From Rosenbergiella australiborealis (lineage in GTDB: Bacteria > Pseudomonadota > Gammaproteobacteria > Enterobacterales > Enterobacteriaceae), in NCBI RefSeq assembly GCF_018494035.1, contig NZ_JABBFO010000009.1, positions 62,001 to 126,000 of the forward strand: a stretch of DNA of 64,000 nucleotides, given 5' to 3'. Numbering within the stretch: the stretch's first letter is position 1; each line of letters starts with the position of its first letter. This document shows positions 48,251-60,251 of this stretch, one piece after another. A program made the translations under genes and the position numbers. The notes under the pieces were generated by a model, which had not been told where the DNA came from, made no database searches, and was given only the letters and a program-made list of their open reading frames with translations.

Positions 48251-48281
48251 AAAAAAAATGCCAGCCGGTAAGGGCTGGCAT
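48251..48281 (-). terminator. Terminator of the atp operon
   Basis: ATGCCAGCC/GGCTGGCAT perfect 9-bp stem with a 6-base loop, followed on the minus strand by eight T. It is 22 bases after the atpC stop. Confidence 0.9.
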
Positions 48282-48302
48282 GATTCAGAGCACTAGGCCT
48301 GA

Positions 48303-48722
48303 TTACATCGCTTTTTTGGTCAGTTCAATGACCCGCAGCTTGGCAATCGCTTTCGCCAGTTCCGCAGACGCTAGAGCATAATCAACATCGGTGTTGTTTT
48401 TGCTCATTGACTCTTCAGCGTGACGCTTCGCTTCAAGCGCTTGCGCTTCATCTAAATCTTCACCACGGATAGCGGTATCCGCCATCACGTTAACGTCATT
48501 AGGCTGAACTTCCAAGATGCCGCCGGAGAGATAAATGATCTCTTCGCTGTTATCTTGTTTAACGATACGAACCAAACCAGGCTTAATGGCGGTCAGTAAC
48601 GGAGTATGGCCGTGAAAAATACCCAGCTCACCTTCGCTACCTGACACCTGGATATGTTGTACAGCACCCGAGAACATCTCTTTCTCTGCGCTAACAACAG
48701 TCAGGTGATAACTTTTAGCCAT
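48303..48722 (-). CDS. atpC: ATP synthase F1 epsilon subunit
   Basis: 139 residues. Central-stalk subunit and inhibitor. The beta-sandwich N-terminus ([31 protein letters not shown]) and two C-terminal helices are present. Last gene of the atpIBEFHAGDC operon. Confidence 0.97.
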   Translation of the reverse strand: MAKSYHLTVVSAEKEMFSGAVQHIQVSGSEGELGIFHGHTPLLTAIKPGLVRIVKQDNSEEIIYLSGGILEVQPNDVNVMADTAIRGEDLDEAQALEAKRHAEESMSKNNTDVDYALASAELAKAIAKLRVIELTKKAM

Positions 48723-48745
48723 AACTATTCTCCTGGAAACTGTGA

Positions 48746-50173
<1,428 letters not shown>

Positions 50174-51040
50174 TTAAACCGCGGAGGCCCCCGAGACGAT
50201 CTCGGTAAGTTCCTGGGTGATGCTGGCCTGACGAGCTTTGTTGTAAACCAACTGGAGCTCTTTGATCAGCTCTCCGCCGTTATCGGTTGCAGCTTTCATC
50301 GCCACCATACGTGCGGCCTGCTCGCTGGCCAGGTTTTCCACGACACCCTGATAAACCTGAGATTCGACATAACGGCGCAGCAAAGTATCCAGCAACGCTT
50401 TCGGATCGGGTTCGTACAGGTAGTCCCACGTTTTCGCCTTCAACTCTGCTTCGCCTTCAGCTGGCGGTAACGGCAGCATCTGGGTAACGGTTGGGGTCTG
50501 GGACATCGTGTTGTTAAATTTATTGCTAACGACATAAAGCTTATCGATACGACCTTCGTCGAAGGCCTGCAACATGACCTGTACTGGACCAATGATATCG
50601 GCCAATGCAGGTTTATCACCTAAACCACTCGCTTGAGCGACGATATTACCGCCGACAGCTTTAAAAAATGACAGCCCTTTCGATCCGATAATCGCCAGAT
50701 CACTCTGAACACCTTTATCAGACCATGCTTTCATTTCAGTCATTAACTTTTTGAACAAGTTAATGTTCAAGCCACCACAAAGCCCGCGGTCAGTAGAAAC
50801 GACCAAATAGCCGACGCGCTTAACGTCACGCTCATCCAGGTAAGGGTGCTTGTATTCCAGATTTCCTAACGCTAAGTGACCGATCACTTTGCGAATAGTC
50901 TCTGCATACGGACGGCTGGCAGCCATGCGTTCCTGCGATTTACGCATTTTGGAGGCGGCTACCATTTCCATCGCTTTGGTGATTTTCTGCGTATTTTTTA
51001 CGCTTCCAATCTTACTACGTATCTCTTTTGCGCCGGCCAT
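50174..51040 (-). CDS. atpG: ATP synthase F1 gamma subunit
   Basis: 288 residues, the rotating shaft. Typical N-terminal helix [29 protein letters not shown] and C-terminal helix ending [15 protein letters not shown]; middle [15 protein letters not shown]. Confidence 0.98.
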   Translation of the reverse strand: MAGAKEIRSKIGSVKNTQKITKAMEMVAASKMRKSQERMAASRPYAETIRKVIGHLALGNLEYKHPYLDERDVKRVGYLVVSTDRGLCGGLNINLFKKLMTEMKAWSDKGVQSDLAIIGSKGLSFFKAVGGNIVAQASGLGDKPALADIIGPVQVMLQAFDEGRIDKLYVVSNKFNNTMSQTPTVTQMLPLPPAEGEAELKAKTWDYLYEPDPKALLDTLLRRYVESQVYQGVVENLASEQAARMVAMKAATDNGGELIKELQLVYNKARQASITQELTEIVSGASAV

Positions 51041-51091
51041 GAGCTTCTCCTCAAAGTCAGGCGGCCTGCTTTATCAGCAAGCCGCAAGACA

Positions 51092-52633
51092 TTACCAGGA
51101 CTGGGTTTTCTTGAACGTTTCGAGGAGAGCTTTAAACTTCTCTTCGATTTCGCCGTTGTAATTACCAGATTGGTTGATTTCCTGCATCAGTTCCGCATGC
51201 TCACGAGCGGCATAGGCTAACAGAGCAGATTCAAAACTGCCGATCTTAGACAGTTCAACATCACCCAAGAAGCCACGCTCAGCCGCAAACAGAACCAGAC
51301 CCTGTTGAGAAACAGACATTGGCTCGTATTGCTTTTGCTTCAGCAATTCAGTCACTTTCTGACCGTGATCTAATTGCTTGCGTGTCGCTTCATCAAGATC
51401 TGAGGCGAATTGGGAGAATGCTGCCAATTCACGATACTGTGCTAGTGCGGTACGAATACCACCAGACAGTTTCTTGATGATTTTGGTCTGCGCTGCACCA
51501 CCCACACGAGATACAGAGATCCCTGGGTTAACGGCAGGACGGATACCGGAGTTGAACAAGTTCGATTCTAAGAAGATCTGACCATCGGTAATAGAAATTA
51601 CGTTAGTCGGAACGAACGCAGAAACGTCACCCGCTTGAGTCTCGATGATTGGCAGCGCGGTTAATGAACCGGTCTTACCTTTCACTGCACCTTTAGTGAA
51701 GTTTTCAACATACTCAGCGCTAACACGTGAAGCACGCTCTAGCAGACGAGAGTGGAGATAGAAAACATCACCAGGGAATGCTTCACGTCCTGGTGGACGA
51801 CGTAGCAACAGTGAAATTTGACGGTAAGCAACAGCTTGCTTAGACAGATCATCATAAACGATCAGTGCGTCTTCACCACGGTCACGGAAGTATTCACCCA
51901 TCGCACATCCTGCATAAGGCGCAAGATATTGCAGTGCTGCTGATTCTGAAGCAGAAGCGACAACAACGATAGTGTTAGACAGCGCACCGTGCTCTTCTAA
52001 TTTACGAACAACGTTCGAGATAGTAGAGGCTTTTTGACCGATAGCGACATACACACATTTGATGCCTGAGTCACGTTGGTTGATGATTGCATCGATCGCC
52101 ATTGCCGTTTTACCGGTTTGACGGTCACCGATGATCAGCTCACGCTGGCCACGGCCGATTGGAATCATCGCATCAACTGCTTTGTAACCTGTTTGTACAG
52201 GCTCATCAACAGATTGACGGTCGATAACGCCTGGTGCAATCATTTCAACTGGAGAGAAACCGTCGTTTTCAACAGGTCCTTTACCATCGATAGGTGCGCC
52301 TAGGGTGTTAACAACACGGCCTAGCAGGCCACGTCCAACAGGAACTTCTAAAATACGGCCAGTACACTTCACTTTCATGCCTTCGGCAAGATCAGCGTAA
52401 GGACCCATTACTACTGCACCAACAGAGTCGCGCTCTAAGTTCAGTGCGATAGCATAACGGTTACCCGGTAGGGCAATCATCTCACCCTGCATGACATCAG
52501 TAATGCCATGAACACGGATAATCCCGTCACTTACAGAAACAATAGTACCTTCATTGTGAGCTTCGCTCACTACATCGAACTGAGCAATACGCTGCTTGAT
52601 CAGTTCGCTGATTTCGGTGGAATTCAGTTGCAT
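51092..52633 (-). CDS. atpA: ATP synthase F1 alpha subunit
   Basis: 513 residues as in E. coli. Starts [16 protein letters not shown]; nucleotide-binding [13 protein letters not shown] near 170; arginine finger in [12 protein letters not shown]. Complete, non-catalytic partner of beta. Confidence 0.98.
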   Translation of the reverse strand: MQLNSTEISELIKQRIAQFDVVSEAHNEGTIVSVSDGIIRVHGITDVMQGEMIALPGNRYAIALNLERDSVGAVVMGPYADLAEGMKVKCTGRILEVPVGRGLLGRVVNTLGAPIDGKGPVENDGFSPVEMIAPGVIDRQSVDEPVQTGYKAVDAMIPIGRGQRELIIGDRQTGKTAMAIDAIINQRDSGIKCVYVAIGQKASTISNVVRKLEEHGALSNTIVVVASASESAALQYLAPYAGCAMGEYFRDRGEDALIVYDDLSKQAVAYRQISLLLRRPPGREAFPGDVFYLHSRLLERASRVSAEYVENFTKGAVKGKTGSLTALPIIETQAGDVSAFVPTNVISITDGQIFLESNLFNSGIRPAVNPGISVSRVGGAAQTKIIKKLSGGIRTALAQYRELAAFSQFASDLDEATRKQLDHGQKVTELLKQKQYEPMSVSQQGLVLFAAERGFLGDVELSKIGSFESALLAYAAREHAELMQEINQSGNYNGEIEEKFKALLETFKKTQSW

Positions 52634-52647
52634 ATGCTCCAGTCCCC

Positions 52648-53181
52648 TTAAGACTGCAAGACGTCTGTCAGACGATCTAGACGGCCACGGATACTTCCGT
52701 CAATGACCGTATCACCCGCACGGATGATGACGCCTGCCATTACAGACTTATCGATTTTGCAATTCAGCTTAACTTTGCGTGATAAACGTTTTTCCATCGC
52801 AGCACTGATTTTAGCCAGTTGCGCTTCATTCAATGCGCTTGCAGAGATAACGTCGACTTCCGCCGTTGCTTCATACGCATCACGTAATTGAATAAAGCTT
52901 TCCAAAACTGCAGGAAGCGCGGTCAAACGACCATTTGTAGCCATTACCTTCACCAGGTTCTGACCATGGGCATCAAGCTGATCACCACACACAGCGTTCA
53001 CCGTAGCAGCTGCTTTTTCAGGAGCGGTTGCACCTGAAAGTAAGTCAGCGAGCTGCGGCGTACGAACGACTTCTGCGGCAAATGCTAGCATGCTCTGCCA
53101 GCGATCAATAGCTTGGTGCTCAACAGCAAAGTCAAAAGCTGCTTTGGCGTAGGGGCGAGCTACAGTAATAAGTTCAGACAT
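52648..53181 (-). CDS. atpH: ATP synthase F1 delta subunit
   Basis: 177 residues, peripheral-stalk link between F1 and b subunits. Starts [19 protein letters not shown]; the C-terminal part [22 protein letters not shown] is diagnostic. Confidence 0.97.
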   Translation of the reverse strand: MSELITVARPYAKAAFDFAVEHQAIDRWQSMLAFAAEVVRTPQLADLLSGATAPEKAAATVNAVCGDQLDAHGQNLVKVMATNGRLTALPAVLESFIQLRDAYEATAEVDVISASALNEAQLAKISAAMEKRLSRKVKLNCKIDKSVMAGVIIRAGDTVIDGSIRGRLDRLTDVLQS

Positions 53182-53195
53182 CAGCCCCTTCCTCC

Positions 53196-53666
53196 TTACA
53201 GTTCAGCGACCAGTTTATCAACGATGTCGCTATTAGCAGCTTCATCTACGGAACGCTCGATGATTTTCTCAGCTCCCGCGATAGCCAGTAACGCAACTTG
53301 CTTACGTAGCTCTTCACGGGCACGTTTACGCTCAGCATCAATTTCTGCCTGCGCTTGTGCGACGATCATAGTACGTTCAGCATCCGCTTCAGCTTTCGCA
53401 TCTTCCAGAATCTGTGTACGACGTTTGTTCGCCTGCTCAATAATAACCTGAGCATCTTCTTTGGCTTTTTTCAGCTGGTCGGTCGCATTAGCTTGCGCGA
53501 TATCCAGATCTTTTTTCGCTTGTTCTGCAGAAGATAAACTATCAGCAACTTCTTTCTGACGTTTTTCGATAGCAGCCATAATTGGCGGCCATACATACTT
53601 CATACAAAATAAGACGAACAGGATAAATGCGATGGCCTGGCCGAGGATTGTTGCATTAATATTCAC
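53196..53666 (-). CDS. atpF: ATP synthase Fo b subunit
   Basis: 156 residues. One N-terminal membrane segment ([19 protein letters not shown]) followed by a long charged helix forming the peripheral stalk dimer. Confidence 0.97.
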   Translation of the reverse strand: MNINATILGQAIAFILFVLFCMKYVWPPIMAAIEKRQKEVADSLSSAEQAKKDLDIAQANATDQLKKAKEDAQVIIEQANKRRTQILEDAKAEADAERTMIVAQAQAEIDAERKRAREELRKQVALLAIAGAEKIIERSVDEAANSDIVDKLVAEL

Positions 53667-53690
53667 AGCACAATGCCTCTCAATAAGTTA

Positions 53691-54031
<341 letters not shown>

Positions 54032-54061
54032 TCAATCAAATCAATAATGTTGGTGTAAAAA

Positions 54062-55269
<1,208 letters not shown>

Positions 55270-55362
55270 AACGTGATAATTCCCCTTTAACCCGGAATGG
55301 TATTTCGTGTGCTTAAAAAGCTGCTGTGGCCACTTAAAGAGTGAACAGCAAAAGCCGTGCAA

Positions 55363-55390
55363 ATTATACGGGGAGCACCTACGATTTCAA
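55363..55390 (-). promoter_or_regulatory. Promoter of the atp operon
   Basis: On the minus strand, -35 TTGAAA (55385-55390) and -10 TATAAT (55363-55368) are separated by 16 bases, giving a start about 85-90 bases before the atpI ATG. Confidence 0.6.
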
Positions 55391-55640
55391 TCTGTAACTT
55401 GCGAAAAGATGAACAATTATTTAAATTTCTTTCAGAAAACCGTAATTACGGCGATTATCTTAAAAAAAATCACATAAATTAGGACGTAAGCTGCGTTAAG
55501 CCCACATTATAATTAACCAAAAAAATACAAAATTGAAACATAAAGGATTGACAAACGGTTAAACCCTTATAGTGAATAAGGTTATCGGTCATGCAGTGAT
55601 GGGCGGATTGATGATGAGAAAAGCTTTCTATACGTTAAGT

Positions 55641-55681
55641 TGAAAAGCAGAGATGTTTTAGGTCTACACCTTTGCTTTTCA
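55641..55681 (-). terminator. Stem-loop after the bacteriocin-like gene
   Basis: TGAAAAGCA/TGCTTTTCA 9-bp arms, long loop, ten bases after the stop codon. No T-run on the minus strand, so it is a weak terminator or transcript-stabilising hairpin. Confidence 0.4.
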
Positions 55682-55690
55682 TCCTATCAA

Positions 55691-55987
55691 TTAACTTGCT
55701 TGTGCTGCTTTTTGTGCTGCAATACTGTTTTTATTATTAACGATACTGACCACACCAAATCCAATTCCGAGTGCAGCGGTAATCGGTGCAATTCCAACTG
55801 CAGCCCCAATTCCTGCTCCCAATTGTAAACCTGACCATTTAAATGAGGTGTTCAGGTTACTTGCTTTACACCCTGCATCGACAATTGAACCAATTGCCAA
55901 GCCCATTACGGCGCCAATGGGTGCGCTAATAAAACCAAAAATTCCGCCCGCTACTTGTTGCGTTTGATCTAAATTTAATTCTTTCAT
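55691..55987 (-). CDS. Double-glycine-leader bacteriocin-like peptide
   Basis: 98 residues. The leader MKELNLDQTQQVAGG (1-15) has the pattern of class II microcin/bacteriocin leaders, cut after GG by a peptidase-containing ABC exporter. The mature 83 residues are small, hydrophobic and glycine-rich with GxxxG motifs (GAVMGLAIG, GLQLGAGIGAAVG, ALGIGFGVV), one cysteine (GCKAS), and a Ala/Gln/Lys tail. AAAGGA ribosome site upstream. No immunity, exporter or regulator gene nearby. It lies between atpI and rsmG, where E. coli has nothing. The function is inferred from sequence features. Confidence 0.7.
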   Translation of the reverse strand: MKELNLDQTQQVAGGIFGFISAPIGAVMGLAIGSIVDAGCKASNLNTSFKWSGLQLGAGIGAAVGIAPITAALGIGFGVVSIVNNKNSIAAQKAAQAS

Positions 55988-56128
55988 TTCGATTCCTTTC
56001 GTTCCTATACAAGATAGGATTAATATTTAAATTTATCTACACATGTCAAAGTGCAAAGGAAGGGTACTTAAAAATTAACCCTTTGTAAACAGGTGGTTAA
56101 GTAGGATTTTTAAAGGATTAAATGAAAA

Positions 56129-56151
56129 AAAGGAACCCTTTGGGTTCCTTT
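56129..56151 (-). terminator. Terminator of mnmG-rsmG
   Basis: AAAGGAACCC/GGGTTCCTTT perfect 10-bp stem with a 3-base loop, followed by T on the minus strand. It begins right after the rsmG stop codon. Confidence 0.85.
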
Positions 56152-56153
56152 GG

Positions 56154-56774
56154 TTAGATTTTCTTAAGTATAACTAAATGTCGCTCTTCATCTAGCTCAG
56201 GTACCACTAACCGATGTGTTGCATCAATTTCAATCGTTTCAGGTAGTAATTGACATTCATCTGTCGGGTATTGCCCCTTTAATGCATAAAAACGTCCGTG
56301 CCCTTCTGCCGGCAAATGATCGCACCAATGCAACATATCATTGATTGAGGCAAAAGCGCGGCTTATCACCCCATCGAAATGAGGATCGGCAGGAAAGTCT
56401 TCTACTCGGGATTGTACAGGCAAAATATTGTCTAATTTAAGCTCATGTTGCACCTGTTTGAGAAATCTAACACGCTTTCCTAAGCTATCGAGTAATGTGA
56501 ATTCAGCATTAGGCATAACAATCGAGAGTGGAATGCCTGGCAACCCAGGTCCGGTACCGACGTCAATAAAGCGGCTTCCCTTCAAATAAGGGGCCACAAC
56601 AATACTGTCCATAATATGACGTACGATCATCTGTTGTGGATTACGTACGGAGGTAAGGTTATAAGCCTTATTCCACTTATCCAACAACGAAACATAGGCA
56701 ATTAGTTTCTGTTTTTGTTGATCGGTAAGCGAAATTCCTGACTGATTGAGTAGTTTTGAGAGTTGTGTAATCAC
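56154..56774 (-). CDS. rsmG: 16S rRNA (guanine(527)-N7)-methyltransferase
   Basis: 206 residues (E. coli 207). SAM-binding [18 protein letters not shown] near 70, then [16 protein letters not shown], and [14 protein letters not shown]. Methylates G527 in the 530 loop. Follows mnmG by 48 bases, as in E. coli. Confidence 0.96.
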   Translation of the reverse strand: MITQLSKLLNQSGISLTDQQKQKLIAYVSLLDKWNKAYNLTSVRNPQQMIVRHIMDSIVVAPYLKGSRFIDVGTGPGLPGIPLSIVMPNAEFTLLDSLGKRVRFLKQVQHELKLDNILPVQSRVEDFPADPHFDGVISRAFASINDMLHWCDHLPAEGHGRFYALKGQYPTDECQLLPETIEIDATHRLVVPELDEERHLVILKKI

Positions 56775-56822
56775 TGAACCTATTCCGACAAGGAGAGGGA
56801 GTTAACACTCCCTCTCAAAAAC

Positions 56823-58712
56823 CTAAGCACTCTTACGAAGTAATCCCTGTTTTTTTAGCCATATTAGTAGGATTGAAATGGCCGCAGGGGTTATACCAGA
56901 AATACGCGATGCCTGGCCAATTGAAGATGGCTTATGATCATTAAGTTTAGCAACAACTTCATTGGAAAGCCCATTAACATTCTTGTAGTCAAGATCAATG
57001 GGCAGTACAGTGTTTTCATTACGTAAATGCCGGGTGATCTCTTCTTTTTGTCGAGCGATATATCCTTCGTATTTGACTTGAATCTCAACCTGCTCAGCCG
57101 CTAATGGATCGGAAACAGAGGGGGTAAATAAGGATAGTCCAGTTAAGGCTTGATAAGTCATTTCTGGACGGCGGAGTAGATCCTCACCATTTGCTTCTTT
57201 GGTTAATGGCGCACTTAGTACGTTATTGAGTGCATCGAGATCACCCGATTTTGGATGAACCCAGATATCACGTAAACGCTGACGCTCCAGCTCGATTGTT
57301 TCTAATTTTAGATTAAAGGCAGCCCAACGAGCGTCATCCACTAATCCTAATTCTCGTCCAATGGCTGTTAAGCGTAGATCCGCATTATCTTCACGGAGCA
57401 TTAGGCGATACTCAGCACGTGAGGTAAACATACGGTAAGGTTCTTTTGTTCCTAATGTACACAGATCATCGACCAGAACCCCAATGTAAGCTTCATCGCG
57501 TCTTGGTGTCCACGACTCTTGTTCAGATGAGTAACGAGCCGCATTTAAACCAGCAAGAAGTCCTTGTGCTGCCGCTTCTTCATATCCAGTAGTACCGTTA
57601 ATTTGACCTGCAAAGAATAAACCTTGGATATGTTTACTCTCTAGTGACGGTTTTAGATCTCTCGGATCAAAGAAGTCGTACTCAATGGCGTAACCAGGAC
57701 GAATAATTCGTGCATTTTCGAGTCCTTTCATTGAGTGAACTATTTGCATTTGAACATCAAAAGGTAAACTCGTTGAAATACCGTTAGGGTAGATTTCGTT
57801 ACTGGTTAGGCCTTCAGGCTCTAAAAAAATCTGGTGTGCGTTACGATCGGCAAAGCGCATTACTTTATCTTCGATCGATGGACAGTAACGCGGACCAATA
57901 CCCTCAATAATACCTGCGTACATTGGACTGCGATCCAAATTATTACGGATCACATCATGAGTCTGTTCATTTGTGTAGGTGATATAACACGCCATTTGTT
58001 CTGGATGTTGTGCAGCATTCCCCATAAATGAAAATACAGGAATCGGGTTATCACCGTGTTGTGGCGCTAATTGACTAAAGTCGATAGTACGGGCATCAAT
58101 ACGCGGTGGAGTGCCTGTTTTTAGACGATCAACACGTAGAGGAAGTTCACGTAACCGGCGGGCCAACGGGATGGATGGCGGATCACCTGCACGACCACCA
58201 CTGAAGTTATCGAGGCCAATATGAATTTTACCATCCAAGAACGTGCCAACAGTCAATACTACTGAACGAGCTTTGAATTTTAAGCCCATTTGCGTAACAG
58301 CCCCTACAACTTGATCGTTTTCTACGATCAGATCATCAACGGCTTGTTGGAATATCATTAGGTTAGGTTGATTTTCGAGAGCGGTTCTAACGGCTTGACG
58401 ATAAAGCGCTCTGTCTGCTTGCGCCCGCGTTGCACGTACAGCTGGGCCTTTACTGCTGTTTAGTATCCTAAACTGTATACCTGCATGATCGATTGCTGTT
58501 GCCATCAATCCACCCAAGGCGTCCACTTCCTTAACCAGATGGCCTTTACCAATACCGCCGATCGCCGGATTACAAGACATTTGTCCTAGTGTATCGATAT
58601 TGTGAGTCAACAATAGCGTTTTTTGGCCCATACGAGCCGCAGCCATTGCCGCTTCCGTGCCAGCATGACCCCCACCAATGACAATAACGTCAAAAGGATC
58701 TGGATAAAACAT
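56823..58712 (-). CDS. mnmG: tRNA uridine-5-carboxymethylaminomethyl modification enzyme
   Basis: 629 residues (E. coli 629). FAD-binding [21 protein letters not shown] at the N-terminus; conserved [21 protein letters not shown], and the C-terminal helical domain binding MnmE. Modifies wobble uridine with MnmE. Lies directly beside oriC, as in E. coli. Confidence 0.97.
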   Translation of the reverse strand: MFYPDPFDVIVIGGGHAGTEAAMAAARMGQKTLLLTHNIDTLGQMSCNPAIGGIGKGHLVKEVDALGGLMATAIDHAGIQFRILNSSKGPAVRATRAQADRALYRQAVRTALENQPNLMIFQQAVDDLIVENDQVVGAVTQMGLKFKARSVVLTVGTFLDGKIHIGLDNFSGGRAGDPPSIPLARRLRELPLRVDRLKTGTPPRIDARTIDFSQLAPQHGDNPIPVFSFMGNAAQHPEQMACYITYTNEQTHDVIRNNLDRSPMYAGIIEGIGPRYCPSIEDKVMRFADRNAHQIFLEPEGLTSNEIYPNGISTSLPFDVQMQIVHSMKGLENARIIRPGYAIEYDFFDPRDLKPSLESKHIQGLFFAGQINGTTGYEEAAAQGLLAGLNAARYSSEQESWTPRRDEAYIGVLVDDLCTLGTKEPYRMFTSRAEYRLMLREDNADLRLTAIGRELGLVDDARWAAFNLKLETIELERQRLRDIWVHPKSGDLDALNNVLSAPLTKEANGEDLLRRPEMTYQALTGLSLFTPSVSDPLAAEQVEIQVKYEGYIARQKEEITRHLRNENTVLPIDLDYKNVNGLSNEVVAKLNDHKPSSIGQASRISGITPAAISILLIWLKKQGLLRKSA

Positions 58713-58821
58713 GAAGTGTACCTCGGTTGATGAAATCTGTCGGACTGAATGTCCAGGTGATGAATTCTACTTAAATTCTTGAATTGGTGAAAGTGGCACG
58801 ATCCTTAAGGTTTAAAAGAAT

Positions 58822-59067
58822 GATCTTTATTTTGTATATGATCTTTCTGTTAGATCTCTTATTAGGATCGTCTATTTCTGTGGATAACCATTACTTCTTC
58901 AACAATATCAGCTTGTTCAATAGGATCAGTTCTTGTGAATGATCGGTGATCGTTCTTAGTATAAGCTGGGATCAAGATCGGTACTTATACACAGCTCAAA
59001 CAATGACCTAAAGTTATAAGGTGGATAACCACGGGTTTCCAGCATGATAATAGCATAGTTATCCACA
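58822..59067. other. oriC: Chromosomal replication origin oriC
   Basis: Between mnmG and mioC. AT-rich 13-mers starting GATCT at 58822, 58840 and 58853 match the DNA-unwinding element. DnaA boxes: TGTGGATAA at 58879-58887 (R1), TTATACACA at 58985-58993 (R2), GGTGGATAA at 59020-59028 (R3-like) and TTATCCACA at 59059-59067 (R4). GATC sites for Dam/SeqA are dense. Box order and orientation follow E. coli oriC. Confidence 0.92.
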
Positions 59068-59142
59068 GAACTTTAGTTGGATCGGCAGTAAAAACAGAGT
59101 AAAAAACTAGGGATCAAGACAAAAAAACGATCTAACACGGGG

Positions 59143-59583
59143 TTAAATAGCCTTGATCCACTCAGCGAGCCACTCTTCGGCCGGATCTTCGGGAATTTCA
59201 TGTTCAAGGACGTCAATTTCTAAACGATCGCCGATACGTGTTGCACCCAGTGTCGTTAATTGTTCATCTAATGTCTTTATTGCCCCGCAAAACAGATCAT
59301 ACTCTCTATTACCAAGTCCAATTGCCCCGTAACGTATTGCACTCAAATCTGGTTTTTGTTCAGTAAGTGCTTCACTGAAATCGAGTAGATTATCGGGGAG
59401 CTCTCCAGCACCATGTGTTGAGGTGATAATAAGCCAAATGCCTTCTAACGGGACTTCGTCGAGCTCTGCACCGTGTAATAATTCACTGGTATGGCCTGCT
59501 TCGCTTAGTTTATCTGCGAGATGCTCTGCGACATACTCGGCGCTCCCGAGTGTGCTACCCGTAATAAAAGTGATTTCAGCCAT
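59143..59583 (-). CDS. mioC: Flavodoxin-like protein MioC
   Basis: 146 residues (E. coli 147). FMN-binding flavodoxin fold: TGSTLGSAEYVAEHLA at the N-terminus, STHGAGELPDNLLDF, and GLGNREYDLFCGA. Required with BioB for biotin synthesis in vitro; transcription through it runs towards oriC. Confidence 0.93.
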   Translation of the reverse strand: MAEITFITGSTLGSAEYVAEHLADKLSEAGHTSELLHGAELDEVPLEGIWLIITSTHGAGELPDNLLDFSEALTEQKPDLSAIRYGAIGLGNREYDLFCGAIKTLDEQLTTLGATRIGDRLEIDVLEHEIPEDPAEEWLAEWIKAI

Positions 59584-59638
59584 ATACCCTCCTCAATAAA
59601 GGCCGCTATTGTACTCGGTGATCAAGCAGTGATCCACC

Positions 59639-59722
59639 TGTGGATAATAGGGGGATTATTTTTTTTCATTGATTAAAAGGGATTCAGCACTGTGGATCAC
59701 AGCTATGATAACCTTATCCACA
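59639..59722. promoter_or_regulatory. DnaA boxes in the mioC promoter region
   Basis: TGTGGATAA at 59639-59647 and TTATCCACA at 59714-59722, between mioC and asnC. DnaA represses mioC in E. coli from boxes in this position. Confidence 0.7.
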
Positions 59723-59736
59723 GTGTGATTTTTTAT

Positions 59737-60198
59737 TTAGGCTTTGATCGGACGATCAATCGGATTTTGTAAAGAGATCAATGTTTCGGTTGACTGTATC
59801 TCATCGATAGTTTGTATTTTATTGACGAGAACATGTTGTAGTGCATCGATGGAACGACACATGACTTTAATAAACACACTATAGTGGCCAGTGGTATACC
59901 AGGCTTCGACGACTTCATCTAGCGCCTCAAGTTTTTGTAACGCAGCGGGATAATCTCGTGCACTTTTTAAAATAATGCCAATAAAGCAGCATACATCGAA
60001 ACCGAGCCTACGATGATCAACGGCAATATGGGTGCCCGTTATAACACCGCTTTGTCGCATTTTTTCCACACGAACATGAATAGTACCAGCGCTTACACCA
60101 AACATTTTCGCCATTTCAGCGTAGGGCGTTTTAGCTTGTTTGAGTAAAACATTGAGAATGTCTCGATCGAGATTATCGAGTTGAAAGGTATCTGACAT
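59737..60198 (-). CDS. asnC: Transcriptional regulator AsnC
   Basis: 153 residues (E. coli 152), Lrp/AsnC family. N-terminal helix-turn-helix (YAEMAKMFGVSAGTIHVRVEKM) and C-terminal RAM ligand domain (about 70-150). In E. coli it activates asnA in response to asparagine; asnA is not adjacent here (ovoA takes that place), so its target may differ. Confidence 0.93.
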   Translation of the reverse strand: MSDTFQLDNLDRDILNVLLKQAKTPYAEMAKMFGVSAGTIHVRVEKMRQSGVITGTHIAVDHRRLGFDVCCFIGIILKSARDYPAALQKLEALDEVVEAWYTTGHYSVFIKVMCRSIDALQHVLVNKIQTIDEIQSTETLISLQNPIDRPIKA

Positions 60199-60216
60199 AG
60201 CGTAATCCTTGAAAAA

Positions 60217-60240
60217 ACAAACGCCCTATTGGGCGTTTGT
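60217..60240 (-). terminator. Terminator of ovoA
   Basis: ACAAACGCCC/GGGCGTTTGT perfect 10-bp stem, 4-base loop, with a T-run on the minus strand. It begins 11 bases after the ovoA stop. Confidence 0.9.
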
Positions 60241-60251
60241 GAGATAGCATT

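Larger units (their letters stand above)
55270..55690. other. Intergenic region between atpI and the bacteriocin-like gene
   Basis: About 420 bases. It holds the atp promoter and the stem-loop at 55641-55681. I looked for a small immunity gene on both strands and found only frames of about 15 codons (for example ATG near 55678 on the minus strand). Confidence 0.5.

Noticed and set aside
55548-55573. TTGACA and TATAGT as a plus-strand promoter
   Set aside because: Spacing is only 14 bases and no plus-strand gene follows.
55640-55828. Plus-strand open frame opposite the bacteriocin-like gene
   Set aside because: Cysteine- and asparagine-rich shadow of the minus-strand gene with no ribosome site.
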